NCBI RefSeq assembly: GCF_003953935.1
Contig: NZ_RXLQ01000008.1
Coordinates: 124,001 to 188,000, forward strand
Source of the DNA: Massilia atriviolacea
Lineage (GTDB): Bacteria; Pseudomonadota; Gammaproteobacteria; Burkholderiales; Burkholderiaceae_D
DNA: 64,000 bases
Direction: 5' to 3'
In this document: piece by piece, positions 6,851-15,749 of the stretch
Layout of the letters: each line of letters begins with the position of its first letter
How positions within the stretch are numbered: the stretch's first letter is position 1
The notes under the pieces: model-generated
The model's input: only the letters and a program-made list of their open reading frames with translations
Databases searched by the model: none
Told to the model about the DNA's origin: nothing
Translations under genes and position numbers: made by a program

Positions 6851-9029
6851 ATCGGCGCTCGACCGCAGCCTGGACCTGGTGCGCACCGCGCGCGCCATGG
6901 AAGGCAACGCCCTGGCCGAGATGCTGGTGCGGCTCGAAGCCGAACTGCTGCTGGCCAAACAGGCGCAGCTGCCCCTGGCGCGGCGCCTGCTGCGGCACCA
7001 CGCCGACACCTACGAGCAGTCCGACGAGGCCGTGATCGTGCTCGATCTGTCGGGCTACCTCACCAGCTGGAACCGCGGCGCCGAAGCGGTGTTCGGCTAC
7101 ACCAGCGAGGAAGCGATCGGCCAGCACGTGCTGTTCCTGTATGCGGACGATGCCGGCGTGGACGATCCCGGCATCGCCGAACTGTTCCTCGAACACGGCA
7201 GCTGCCTGGTCGAAGTGCGGCGCCGCCGCAAGAGCGGCGACGTGATCTGGGTGCGGCTGGCGCTCTCGCTGATCAACGACGGCGACGGCGAGGCGATCGG
7301 CATGCTGGTGCACCTGTCGCCGCTGGCCGAACACCTGAGCGAGGAAGACAAGATCCGCCTGTACGCGCGCATCATCGAAGACAGCGAGCAGGGCGTGCTC
7401 ATTACCGACGCCAGCGAGCGGATCGTGTCGATCAACAGTTCGTTCACCCGCATCACCGGCTACTCCGCCGCCGAATCGATCGGCCAGACGCCCGACCTGC
7501 TGCGCTCCGGCGTGCACGACGCCGACTTCCGCGCCAAGGTGCGCGCCGCCATGCAGGGCAACGGCCCGTTTCGCGGCGAGATCGTCGGCAAGCGCAAGAA
7601 CGGCGAGCTGTTTCCGCAATCGGTCACCATCAGCGTGGTGCGCAATGGCGAGGGCCGCATCACGCATACCTTCTCGCTGTTTTCCGATATCAGCGTGCAC
7701 AAGGACGCCGAGGCGCGCATGCAGCGCATGACCAATTACGACGGCCTGACCGGCCTGCCGAACCGCTCCCTGTTCAACCACCTGGTGGGGCAGATGCTGA
7801 CCGAAGCGCGGCGCGGCAGCGAGTACGGCGCGCTGATGGTGGTCGAAGTCAACCGCATCGGCGCCATCAGCGACACGCTCGGGCACGACGTCGCCAGCGA
7901 TGTCATTTGCATGGTCGGGCGCCAGTTCCGCAGCGTGCTGCGCGAGCCGGACATCCTGGCCCGCATCGACGGCAGCAAGTTTGCCGTGGCGCTGCCGTCC
8001 ATCGGCCAGCGCGAGCACGCCGGCATCGTCGCGCAAAAGCTGCTCGCGACCCTGGCCGCGCCGCTGCGGGTGGCCGGCCACGGCTTGCAGGTGAGCGCCA
8101 ATATCGGCATCGCGCTGTACCTCGACGACAGCATGGATACCGCCTCGCTGCTGCGTTTTGCGGAGGTGGCGCTGGCCAAGGCGGGCGAATTCGGCGCCGG
8201 CGGCTTCCTGTTCTACCGCGACGAGATGGACCAGCGCGCGCGCGAACGCCTGCGCCTGGAGACCGAATTGCGCACCGCCCTGGCCGAGAACCAGTTCGCG
8301 CTGCATTACCAGCCCAAGGTCAGCCTGCGCAGCGGGCGCATCGTGGGCGCGGAAGCGCTGATCCGCTGGCGCCATCCGGAGCGCGGCCTGGTGTCGCCGG
8401 GCGTGTTCATTGCGCTGGCCGAAGAAACGGGCCTGATTGTCGATATCGGCAACTGGGTCATGAACGAAGCCTGCCGCCAGATCCGCGCCTGGAACGACGC
8501 GGGCCTGGCGATGCCGCCGGTTGCCGTCAATGTCTCGGCGCGCCAGTTCGACCGCAGCCTGCCGGGCCGCATGAGCGAGGTGCTGGACCGGCACGGCGTC
8601 GAGCCGGCTCAGATCATGCTCGAGATTACGGAGAGCCTGCTGGTGCGCGGCAGCGACGGCGTGATCGCCATCATGAACGAGCTGGTGGCCATGGGCCTGG
8701 CGCTGGCGCTGGACGACTTCGGCACCGGTTATTCGAGCCTGGCCTACCTGAAAAAATTCCCGATCAGCACACTCAAGATCGACCGCTCCTTCGTGATCGG
8801 CCTGCCGTACGAAGACAACGACTGCGCCATCGCGCGCGCGATCGTCACCATGGCCCAGCAACTGCGCCAGGAAATCGTGGCCGAGGGCGTGGAGACGCCC
8901 GAGCAGATGGCCTTCCTGCGCGACCTCGGCTGCGACCAGCTGCAAGGCTATCTGTTCAGCCCGGCTGTCAGCGGCGACGCGTTCGCCCGCATGCAGCGCG
9001 AAGGCGCGCGCCTGATCGTGCACCGTTAG
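6843..9029 (+). CDS. PAS-PAS-GGDEF-EAL protein, probable c-di-GMP phosphodiesterase
   Basis: The 728-residue cytoplasmic protein has two PAS domains (about residues 55-165 and 173-290), a GGDEF domain starting at DGLTGLPNRSLFN (about residue 300) and an EAL domain (about 480-720). The cyclase signature is degenerate: the loop reads RIDGSKFAV instead of GGDEF, so diguanylate cyclase activity is unlikely. The EAL domain keeps EALIRW, the NVSARQF segment, LEITES, DDFGTGYSS and AEGVET, so hydrolysis of cyclic-di-GMP is expected, with PAS sensing and possibly GTP binding by the degenerate domain as input. The ATG at 6843 overlaps the HDOD gene by 8 bp. Confidence 0.9.
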   Translation: MAESALDRSLDLVRTARAMEGNALAEMLVRLEAELLLAKQAQLPLARRLLRHHADTYEQSDEAVIVLDLSGYLTSWNRGAEAVFGYTSEEAIGQHVLFLYADDAGVDDPGIAELFLEHGSCLVEVRRRRKSGDVIWVRLALSLINDGDGEAIGMLVHLSPLAEHLSEEDKIRLYARIIEDSEQGVLITDASERIVSINSSFTRITGYSAAESIGQTPDLLRSGVHDADFRAKVRAAMQGNGPFRGEIVGKRKNGELFPQSVTISVVRNGEGRITHTFSLFSDISVHKDAEARMQRMTNYDGLTGLPNRSLFNHLVGQMLTEARRGSEYGALMVVEVNRIGAISDTLGHDVASDVICMVGRQFRSVLREPDILARIDGSKFAVALPSIGQREHAGIVAQKLLATLAAPLRVAGHGLQVSANIGIALYLDDSMDTASLLRFAEVALAKAGEFGAGGFLFYRDEMDQRARERLRLETELRTALAENQFALHYQPKVSLRSGRIVGAEALIRWRHPERGLVSPGVFIALAEETGLIVDIGNWVMNEACRQIRAWNDAGLAMPPVAVNVSARQFDRSLPGRMSEVLDRHGVEPAQIMLEITESLLVRGSDGVIAIMNELVAMGLALALDDFGTGYSSLAYLKKFPISTLKIDRSFVIGLPYEDNDCAIARAIVTMAQQLRQEIVAEGVETPEQMAFLRDLGCDQLQGYLFSPAVSGDAFARMQREGARLIVHR

Positions 9030-9129
9030 CGCCGGCGCAATCGCGCGCACGCCTGTCCGGCATCAAACACGGCGCGTATTTTTCGCGCATGCTTTCTTCA
9101 CAGGTCAACCATCCTTTGAAGAGCTCGCT

Positions 9130-11016
9130 GTGACTACCACCTCCCTTACCGTCCCGCAGGTCAGCGTGCTGATGCCGACCTACGGCCAGTCCCATTTCAT
9201 CGGCCGCGCGCTCGACAGCCTGCTGGCCCAGTCGCTCGGCGCCTGGGAAGCCATCGTCATCGACGACGGCTCGCCCGACGACACGCGCGGCGCCGTCGAC
9301 GCCTTCCTGCCCGATCCGCGCGTGCGCTACCAGCGCCTGCCGCACAATACGGGCCTGGGCAACGCCCTCAACTGCGCGCTCGACCTGGCGCGCGCGCCGC
9401 TGGTCGCCTGCCTGCCCAGCGACGACCTGTTCTACCGCGACCACCTGGCGTCCCTGCGCGCGGCGCTGCAGGATGCGCCGCATGCCGTGCTGGCGTTTTC
9501 CGGCATGCGCCACCATTACAACCGCGAGACCGAGGGCCAGCTTGCCGGCGTCGCGCTGCAGCTGGTCCAGTGCATGTTCCGGCGCAGCGGCCTGCGCTGG
9601 ACCGCGCGCGACGAGATCGAATCCGACGACCTCGACCGCCTGTTCTGGGGCCGCCTGCGCGCGCGCGGGGCGTTCACCGGCACCGGGCTGGTCAGCTGCG
9701 AATGGACCAGCCACCCGGCCCAGCGTCACAAGCTGATGCAGGAGCCGGTGGGCGGCATCAATCCTTTCCGCCAGCATTACGGGGTGAGCGCAGCGCTGCG
9801 CTTCCACACCACGGTGGGCAACGCCATCGACGAGGTGGCGCAGTATCGCGACCTGCGCGAGCGCGCGCCCACGCCGCCGGCGGCGGACGGCCTGGACATC
9901 CTGCTGGCCGGCGAACTGGCCTACAACGCCGAGCGCGTGCTGGCGCTGGAAGAGCGCGGCCACACGCTGCACGGGCTGTGGATGCGCGCGCCGTACTGGT
10001 ACAACACGGTCGGGCCGCTGCCGTTCGGGCATGTGCGCGAGCTGCCGTTCGCGCAGTGGCGCGAGGCGGTCCGGGCGCTGCGGCCGGACATCATCCACGC
10101 CCAGCTGAACTGGCAGGCGGTGCCGTTCTGCCATGAGCTGATGCTGGCCACGCCGGGCCTGCCCTTCGTGTGGCACTTCAAGGAAGGTCCCTTCATCTGC
10201 CTCGAAAAAGGCAGCTGGCCGCAGCTGGTGGAGCTGTTCGAATACGCCGACGGCTGCATCTTCAGCAGCCCCGAGCTGCGCGACTGGTTCGACACCGTGC
10301 TGCCGGGATTGTCGTCGTCGAAGCCTTGCCACGTGCTCGATGGCGACCTGCCCAGGGCCGGCTGGTTCGGCGATGCGCGCGCGCCCCTGCTGTCCGCCGG
10401 CGGCGATGGCGACATCCATACGGTGGTGCCGGGCCGCCCCATCGGCCTGCATCCCCACACGGTGGGCGAGCTGGCCGCGCAGGGCATCCATGTGCATTTT
10501 TATGGCGACTTTACCCACGGCCAGTGGCGCCAATGGATCGGGGACGCGCTGCGCCTGGCGCCGCATCACCTGCACCTGCACGCCAACGTCGAGCAGGCGC
10601 GCTGGGTCGAGGAGTTTTCGCGCTACGACGCCGGCTGGCTGCACGCCTTTGCCAGCACTAACCAGGGCGAACTGCGGCGCGCCAACTGGGACGACCTGAA
10701 TTATCCGGCGCGCATGGCGACCCTGGCCGCCGCCGGCCTGCCCATGATCCAGCGCAGGAACGAGGGCGCCATCGTCGCCGCGCAAGCCTTGTCGCACCGC
10801 CTGGGCACCGGCCTGTTCTACGAGGCGATCGCCGATCTGGGACCGTTGCTGCGCGACCGGCCGGCGATGGACGCGCTGCGCGAACGGGTGTGGGCGCAGC
10901 GCGCGCAATTCACCTTCGACGCCCATGTGCCGGAACTGGTCGCGTTCTTCCGGCGCGTGATCGCGCAAGCGGGGCAGGGCGGCGGCCAGGCGGGACGGCC
11001 GCCGCCGGGATCGTAA
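9130..11016 (+). CDS. Family 2 glycosyltransferase fused to a second, GT-B-like domain
   Basis: Residues 1-230 form a GT-A domain: QVSVLMPTYGQ, VIDDGSPDDT and the DxD-like LPSDD are the nucleotide-sugar and metal sites of family 2 transferases. Residues about 255-610 look like a separate glycosyltransferase-type Rossmann pair (DILLAGELAYNAERVLALEERGH, then HAQLNWQAVPF and IHVHFYGDFTHG), though I cannot place it in a named family. The GTG at 9130 is preceded by GAAGAG. The gene is alone, not in a polysaccharide cluster, so acceptor and sugar are unknown. Confidence 0.75.
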   Translation: MTTTSLTVPQVSVLMPTYGQSHFIGRALDSLLAQSLGAWEAIVIDDGSPDDTRGAVDAFLPDPRVRYQRLPHNTGLGNALNCALDLARAPLVACLPSDDLFYRDHLASLRAALQDAPHAVLAFSGMRHHYNRETEGQLAGVALQLVQCMFRRSGLRWTARDEIESDDLDRLFWGRLRARGAFTGTGLVSCEWTSHPAQRHKLMQEPVGGINPFRQHYGVSAALRFHTTVGNAIDEVAQYRDLRERAPTPPAADGLDILLAGELAYNAERVLALEERGHTLHGLWMRAPYWYNTVGPLPFGHVRELPFAQWREAVRALRPDIIHAQLNWQAVPFCHELMLATPGLPFVWHFKEGPFICLEKGSWPQLVELFEYADGCIFSSPELRDWFDTVLPGLSSSKPCHVLDGDLPRAGWFGDARAPLLSAGGDGDIHTVVPGRPIGLHPHTVGELAAQGIHVHFYGDFTHGQWRQWIGDALRLAPHHLHLHANVEQARWVEEFSRYDAGWLHAFASTNQGELRRANWDDLNYPARMATLAAAGLPMIQRRNEGAIVAAQALSHRLGTGLFYEAIADLGPLLRDRPAMDALRERVWAQRAQFTFDAHVPELVAFFRRVIAQAGQGGGQAGRPPPGS

Positions 11017-11025
11017 GGCAAGCGC

Positions 11026-11241
11026 TCAACGCCGCTGGCGCAGCGGATCGAGCAGGCTGCGCAGGTCGTTGTGATCGAGTTCGTACATCAGCGCCAGCAG
11101 TTCGCCGATCTCGCCGCGCGGAAAACCCTCGCGCGCGAACCAGCCCAGGTAGTGGCCGGGCAGGTCGGCGATGACGCGGCCCTTGTATTTGCCGTAAGGC
11201 ATCTCACGGGTCAGCAGCAGCTGGAGGTGTTCTGGTTTCAT
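11026..11241 (-). CDS. DUF3820 family small protein
   Basis: A 71-residue protein with the compact DUF3820 pattern MPYGKYKGRVIADLPGHYLGWFAREGFPRGEIGxLL. Members are annotated as putative quorum-sensing-regulated virulence factors; no activity is established. The ATG at 11241 begins the conserved region. An upstream in-frame start at 11301 would add 20 unconserved residues. It converges with the glycosyltransferase gene, 9 bp apart. Confidence 0.75.
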   Translation of the reverse strand: MKPEHLQLLLTREMPYGKYKGRVIADLPGHYLGWFAREGFPRGEIGELLALMYELDHNDLRSLLDPLRQRR

Positions 11242-11304
11242 GATGGCGCTACTGTAGCAAAAACCATGGCCCCGGTCAGTCGCGCCGTCGCGCCGGTGCA
11301 CGGC

Positions 11305-11344
11305 TTGACTTTGCGATTTAACGTAACTATCATTGTTACGTTAA
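11305..11344 (+). promoter_or_regulatory. Sigma70-type promoter with operator palindrome over the -10
   Basis: TTGACT (11305-11310), a 17-nt spacer and TATCAT (11328-11333) form a near-consensus promoter 56 nt before the flavoprotein ATG. A perfect 10-bp inverted repeat, TTAACGTAAC (11318-11327) and GTTACGTTAA (11335-11344), brackets the -10 exactly. A repressor of the TetR, MarR or Rrf2 type bound there would block polymerase; no such gene is adjacent. Confidence 0.7.
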
Positions 11345-11388
11345 GAATCGGCCATCCGGCCGCTTCGCCCTGCCAAAGGAAGAACACA

Positions 11389-12294
11389 ATGAACAAGCAG
11401 ATGGATACCGACTTCATCGTCGTCGGCGGCAGCTTCGCCGGCATGGCCGCCGCCATGCAGCTGGCGCGCGCCAACCGCCCGGTGCGCGTGATCGACGCCG
11501 GCCAGCCGCGCAACCGCTTCGCCGCCGCCGCCCACGGCTTCGTCGGCCACGACGGGCGCGCCCCGCATGCCATCATGGCCGACGCCCGCCGCCAGCTGCT
11601 CGCCTATCCCAGCGCCAGGGTGATCGATGCCACGGTCGAGAGCGCGGTGCGCATCGACGGCGGCTTCGACCTCGTTCTGGCGGGAGGAGAGCGCATGAGC
11701 GCGAGGCGCCTGATCCTGGCGAGCGGCGTGGTCGACCAGTTCCCGCCGATTCCCGGCGTGCGCGAACGCTGGGGCACCTCGATCCTGCATTGTCCTTACT
11801 GCCACGGCTACGAATTTTTGGGGCGCCGGCTCGCGGTGATCGGCATGATGCCGATGTCGGCCCACATGGCGCAGCTGATCGCCGAATGGTCGCCGCATGT
11901 CACCTACTGCGCCAACGGCATCGCGCTCGACCCGGAGCAGGAGAAGGTCCTCGCGGCGCGCGGCATCCGCATCGAACACAGTAAGGTCGCCGCGCTCGGC
12001 GGGGTGGCGCCGGCGCTGGACGGCATCGTCCTCGACGACGGCACGCGCGTGCCGGCCGACGCCGCGTTCCTGGCCACCCAGGTCTCCGCGAGTCCGCTCG
12101 CGCAGCAGCTCGGCTGCGCATTCGACGAAGGCCCCCTCGGCCTCTACGTGCGCACCAACGAGTTCCAGGAGACCACCGTCGCCGGCGTGTTTGCCGCCGG
12201 CGACGTGGCGCGCATGCCGCACAACGCCACCTGGGCCGCCGCCGACGGCGTGACGGCCGGCGCGGCGGCGCATCGCTCGCTGGTCTTTGCCTGA
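11389..12294 (+). CDS. Thioredoxin-reductase-like FAD-dependent oxidoreductase
   Basis: The 301-residue protein has an N-terminal FAD-binding motif (VVGGSFAGMAAA, residues 11-22), the redox-active pair Cys135-Pro-Tyr-Cys138 (HCPYCHGYEF) and a C-terminal FAD motif (GVFAAGDVARMP). It belongs to the thioredoxin reductase-like flavoproteins (about 300 aa) that are usually not the housekeeping TrxB. The site where TrxB has an NADPH-binding GxGxxA reads AVIGMMPMSAHM, so pyridine nucleotide binding may be weak or altered. The ATG at 11389 is preceded by AAAGGAAG. It is a single-gene unit behind the repressible promoter at 11305. Confidence 0.85.
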   Translation: MNKQMDTDFIVVGGSFAGMAAAMQLARANRPVRVIDAGQPRNRFAAAAHGFVGHDGRAPHAIMADARRQLLAYPSARVIDATVESAVRIDGGFDLVLAGGERMSARRLILASGVVDQFPPIPGVRERWGTSILHCPYCHGYEFLGRRLAVIGMMPMSAHMAQLIAEWSPHVTYCANGIALDPEQEKVLAARGIRIEHSKVAALGGVAPALDGIVLDDGTRVPADAAFLATQVSASPLAQQLGCAFDEGPLGLYVRTNEFQETTVAGVFAAGDVARMPHNATWAAADGVTAGAAAHRSLVFA

Positions 12295-12339
12295 CGCGCT
12301 TCGCCGTGCTATCGTCTGGCAGATCACAAGGAGCTGAAA

Positions 12340-14310
12340 TTGACCTGCCTGCGCCACCTGTCCTGCCTTTTCGCGCTCACCATGCTGGCCGCCTGCGCGG
12401 GGCCGGGCGGCCCGGGTTCGCCGGCGGCGCAGGTCGAGCGCCTCGACATCGTCAGCCGCGCGCCCGCCTTCGACGGCAAGGTCTTCGACGAGGCCGGCGC
12501 GTACGAGAAAATCGTCGCCATCGCGCGCCTGCGCATCGACCCGCATCATCCGGCCAACCGCGCCATCGTCGACCTGGACAAGGCCCCGGCCAGCGGCGGC
12601 TGGGTCAGGTACGACACCGACGTCATCCTGCTGCGCCCGCGCGACGCGGCCAGGGCCTCGCGCGTGCTGGTGGTCGACATCCCCAACCGGGGCGGCAAGC
12701 TGGCCCTCGACATGTTCAACGACGCCGGCGCGCGCGACGCCGGCAACGGCTTCCTGATGCGGCGCGGGCACACGCTGGCGTGGATCGGCTGGCAGGGCAA
12801 TATCGGCCTGGCGGCCAATGGCGATGTGGCCGGCACCGCGTTTCCGACCGCGCTTGAGGATGGCCGGCCGATCACCGGGGCCAGCGTGGAAGAACGCGTG
12901 TTCGACGACATCAAGCCGCTCGGCACCATCGACCTGGCGTATGCCGCTGCCTCCGCCAGCGCCGAGGGCACGGCGCTGAGCGTGCGCGCGCACGCCAGCG
13001 CGGCGCCGCTGATCCTGCCGGCCAGCGCGTGGCGCTACACCAGCCCGACGCAGATCGAGATCGCGCGCCCGCGCGGCGTCGACGCCGGCGCGATCTACCA
13101 GTTCCAGTACCAGGCGCGCGACCCGGTCGTCATGGGCCTGGGCATGGCGGCCCTGCGCGACGTCACCAGCCACCTCAAATCGGGCCTGGCCGACGGCGCC
13201 GGGCAGCCCAATCCGCTGGCCGATATCAAGCCGGACGTCGCGCTGGCGCTGGGCGTGTCGCAGCCGGGGCGTTTTCTGCGCGACTTGATCTGGGAGGGCT
13301 TCAATGCCGATCCGCGCGGCGGCAAGGTGTTCGACGGCGCCATGCCGCTCATCGCCGGCAGCCGCAAGAGTTTTGTCAACCGCCGCTTCGGCCGGCCGGA
13401 ACGCTATTCCACCCAGCACCTGAACCACTGGACCTACGGCGACCAGTTCCCGTTCAGCTACGCGGTCACCAAAGACCCGGTGGGCGGCACGACCGACGGC
13501 ATCTTCGCGCGCTGCCAGGCCAGCGCCACCTGCCCGAAGCTGATGCACGTCGACAGCAGCCTGGAATTCTGGCAGGGCCGCGCCTCGCTGGTGGCGACCG
13601 ACGGCGCCGGCAAGGATATCGCGCTGCCGGCCGGCGTGCGCGCCTACCTGATGTCCTCGACCCAGCACATGGCGGCCGAGCGGGCCACGGTCGGCATCTG
13701 CAAATGGGCCAGCAACACGGCGCAGCAGGGGCCGACCGTGCGCGTGCTGCTCGATCATCTGGTGGCATGGACGCGTAACGGCAGGGAGCCGCCGGCCAGC
13801 CGCTTTCCGCAGATCGGCAATGCCATGCTGACGCTGCCGCAGCGCGACGCGGTCGGTTTCCCCGACCTGCGCGCGCTCGGCGTCGGCTATCCGGAAGGCT
13901 TGAACGAGCTGACGGTGGTCGATTACGCCAGCCTGCCGCCCAGGCCGGCGCCGGACAAGCGCTACCAGGTGCTGGTGCCCATGGCCGACGTGGACGGGCA
14001 CGATATCGCGGGCGTTCGCCTGCCCGATGTGGAGGTGCCGCTGGCGACCTACGCCGGCTGGAACCTGCGCCGGCGCGGCTTTGCGGAGGACCAGCTGTGC
14101 GGCCTGAACGGGCTGTCGGTGCCGTTTGCGGCGACCCCGCGCGCCGGCGATCCGCGCCGCGCGCTGTCGCAGCGCTACAGGACGCGGCTGGAATACGCCA
14201 AGGCGGTGGCGATCGCCGCGCGGGCCTTGCGCGACGACGGCCTGCTGCTCGACGAAGACGTCACCCGCTTCATCGAGCGCGCCAAAGCCGAGCAGCGGCT
14301 TGGGCCCTGA
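12340..14310 (+). CDS. Lipoprotein with alpha/beta-hydrolase domain
   Basis: The 656-residue product starts at TTG 12340, supported by AAGGAG 6 nt upstream. A lipoprotein signal ends in the lipobox LAAC (residues 15-18), followed by a Gly/Pro segment, so the protein should be membrane anchored. The rest resembles the large alpha/beta hydrolase domain family found in esterase-like secreted proteins; MHVDSSLEFWQGRASLV and YLMSSTQHM near the middle suit the nucleophile and acid region. The exact substrate is unknown. No neighbour suggests a pathway. Confidence 0.7.
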   Translation: MTCLRHLSCLFALTMLAACAGPGGPGSPAAQVERLDIVSRAPAFDGKVFDEAGAYEKIVAIARLRIDPHHPANRAIVDLDKAPASGGWVRYDTDVILLRPRDAARASRVLVVDIPNRGGKLALDMFNDAGARDAGNGFLMRRGHTLAWIGWQGNIGLAANGDVAGTAFPTALEDGRPITGASVEERVFDDIKPLGTIDLAYAAASASAEGTALSVRAHASAAPLILPASAWRYTSPTQIEIARPRGVDAGAIYQFQYQARDPVVMGLGMAALRDVTSHLKSGLADGAGQPNPLADIKPDVALALGVSQPGRFLRDLIWEGFNADPRGGKVFDGAMPLIAGSRKSFVNRRFGRPERYSTQHLNHWTYGDQFPFSYAVTKDPVGGTTDGIFARCQASATCPKLMHVDSSLEFWQGRASLVATDGAGKDIALPAGVRAYLMSSTQHMAAERATVGICKWASNTAQQGPTVRVLLDHLVAWTRNGREPPASRFPQIGNAMLTLPQRDAVGFPDLRALGVGYPEGLNELTVVDYASLPPRPAPDKRYQVLVPMADVDGHDIAGVRLPDVEVPLATYAGWNLRRRGFAEDQLCGLNGLSVPFAATPRAGDPRRALSQRYRTRLEYAKAVAIAARALRDDGLLLDEDVTRFIERAKAEQRLGP

Positions 14311-14687
14311 ACCCTCCGGATGCATCCGCTACGACCGCCGCCAAGTTCAATGAGTTCCCCCTGTTCGCCGCTTTTTGCCGGCCTTGGTCACCAAAGCCGA
14401 TCTGGCTGCAGGCCGAACTGAGCGACGAGATGAGCAAGCTGCGTGTCGGGGTCCACGGCGGTTTGACGAGGACGATGAGGTGGTGCCTCGCAATCGCCTT
14501 CGCCGTGGTCCTTGGCGTCGCAGGTCACAGTATCTATCCGAGCAGGCAGATCGCCGACCTGGCTGCCCGCCTGCCGCCGGCCGGCGTGCCCGCCGCCATG
14601 GCCCCGGACCGGCAAACGCCGGCGCAGGTCGCTTCCACGCGGCGAGCGGGCGCCACGACGGCGCCGCGCTAAGCGATCTCTTAGCGT
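14311..14687. other. Sparse region between hydrolase and RsgA genes
   Basis: This 377-bp stretch holds only one weak small ORF (14430-14672). I see no terminator with a T-run and no repeat. Confidence 0.5.
14430..14672 (+). CDS. Possible small membrane protein
   Basis: This open frame would encode 80 residues with one hydrophobic helix (WCLAIAFAVVLGVAGHSIY, about residues 18-36) and a Pro/Ala-rich, weakly basic tail. The ribosome binding site is poor (GACGAG directly before the ATG). Nothing in it resembles a family I know. It could be a real single-span protein or chance coding in GC-rich DNA; I favour neither strongly. Confidence 0.3.
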   Translation: MSKLRVGVHGGLTRTMRWCLAIAFAVVLGVAGHSIYPSRQIADLAARLPPAGVPAAMAPDRQTPAQVASTRRAGATTAPR

Positions 14688-15749
14688 TCAGTCGCGCTGC
14701 CGGGCCTTGGCATTGTGCGCCTTGACGATCACCTTCCACTTGTTACGCGCCGCGATGCGGTCCAGCGGCGTCAGCTGGCTGCGGCGTGCATCGCGCAGCA
14801 GCTTGCGGTAGTTCAGCAAGCGGTCCGGATCGACCGCCCCGCGCACCGCGCAGCCGGGTTCCTCTTCATGCGCGCAATCGCGGAACTGGCAATGCCGCGC
14901 CAGCTCGCCGATGTCGTCGAAGCTCGCCGCCAGCGCATCTTCATCGGCATCCGGCTGCCACGAGCGCAGGCCGGGCGTGTCGATGATGCAGGCGCCGCTG
15001 GGACACCGGTGCAGCGAGCGCGCGGTGGTGGTATGGCGGCCGCGATTGTCGCCACGGCGCACGCCGCCGGTTTCCTGCCGGCTTGAAGTCAGCGCATTGG
15101 TCAGGGTCGACTTGCCCGCGCCGGAGGTCCCCAGCAGGATCAGGGTCTGCCCCGGCGCCAGCCACGGCGCCAGGATGCGCGCCGGCTCCTCGCCCAGGGC
15201 GTTGAGCGCGAACGCCTGCACCCGGCGCGGCAGGCGCTCAGCCAGCTGGCGCATGCGCTCTTCCACGTCCAGCCCGATATCGGCCTTGGTCAGCACCACC
15301 ACCGGCTCCACGCCGGACGATTCGGCCAGCGCCAGGTAGCGCTCCAGGCGGCGCAGGTTGAAGTCGTGGTCCAGGCCCATGACCAGCAGCGCCGTATCGA
15401 CATTGCTGGCCAGGGACTGGCGCCGTCCATCGCTGGTGCGGCGCGCAATGTGCGTGACCGGATCGAGGCGCGCCGACAGCCATTGCTGGTCGTGCGCGTG
15501 GGTCTCCATCAGCACCCAGTCGCCGACGGCAAGGGCGGCGTCGCCGGCCTGCAGCGATTGCACAAGCCGGTTTAACGAGCGCGCGCGCGATTCGGCGGCG
15601 CCGTCGTGGATGACGGCCCAGTCGCGATGGATTTCGGTGACGCGTACGAGGCGCGTGCCTTCGGGGGCGTCGTCGATGGCGGCGAGTTGGCTGGCGACCG
15701 ATTGCGTCAGCCCGATACAGCGCAGTGATTCAAAATCGATGTGGATCAT
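14688..15749 (-). CDS. rsgA: Ribosome small-subunit-dependent GTPase, RsgA type
   Basis: RsgA is a circularly permuted GTPase that acts in late 30S subunit maturation. The motifs come in the permuted order: VLTKAD (G4), then GTSGAGKST (G1), RHTTT (G2 region) and DTPGLRSW (G3). An N-terminal OB-fold precedes them and the zinc-binding element CQFRDCAHEEEPGC follows, then a basic helix. The 353-residue length is typical. The ATG at 15749 begins the conserved part; in-frame extension upstream is Cys/Arg-rich and unlike the family. A strong-RBS mini-ORF and two hairpins lie upstream on the same strand. The genus may carry a second, canonical RsgA, so paralogy cannot be excluded. Confidence 0.88.
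   Translation of the reverse strand: MIHIDFESLRCIGLTQSVASQLAAIDDAPEGTRLVRVTEIHRDWAVIHDGAAESRARSLNRLVQSLQAGDAALAVGDWVLMETHAHDQQWLSARLDPVTHIARRTSDGRRQSLASNVDTALLVMGLDHDFNLRRLERYLALAESSGVEPVVVLTKADIGLDVEERMRQLAERLPRRVQAFALNALGEEPARILAPWLAPGQTLILLGTSGAGKSTLTNALTSSRQETGGVRRGDNRGRHTTTARSLHRCPSGACIIDTPGLRSWQPDADEDALAASFDDIGELARHCQFRDCAHEEEPGCAVRGAVDPDRLLNYRKLLRDARRSQLTPLDRIAARNKWKVIVKAHNAKARQRD

Noticed and set aside
11341..14325. 994-residue minus-strand open frame
   Set aside because: It spans the flavoprotein and lipoprotein genes in antisense, with no conserved motif and composition typical of a shadow frame.
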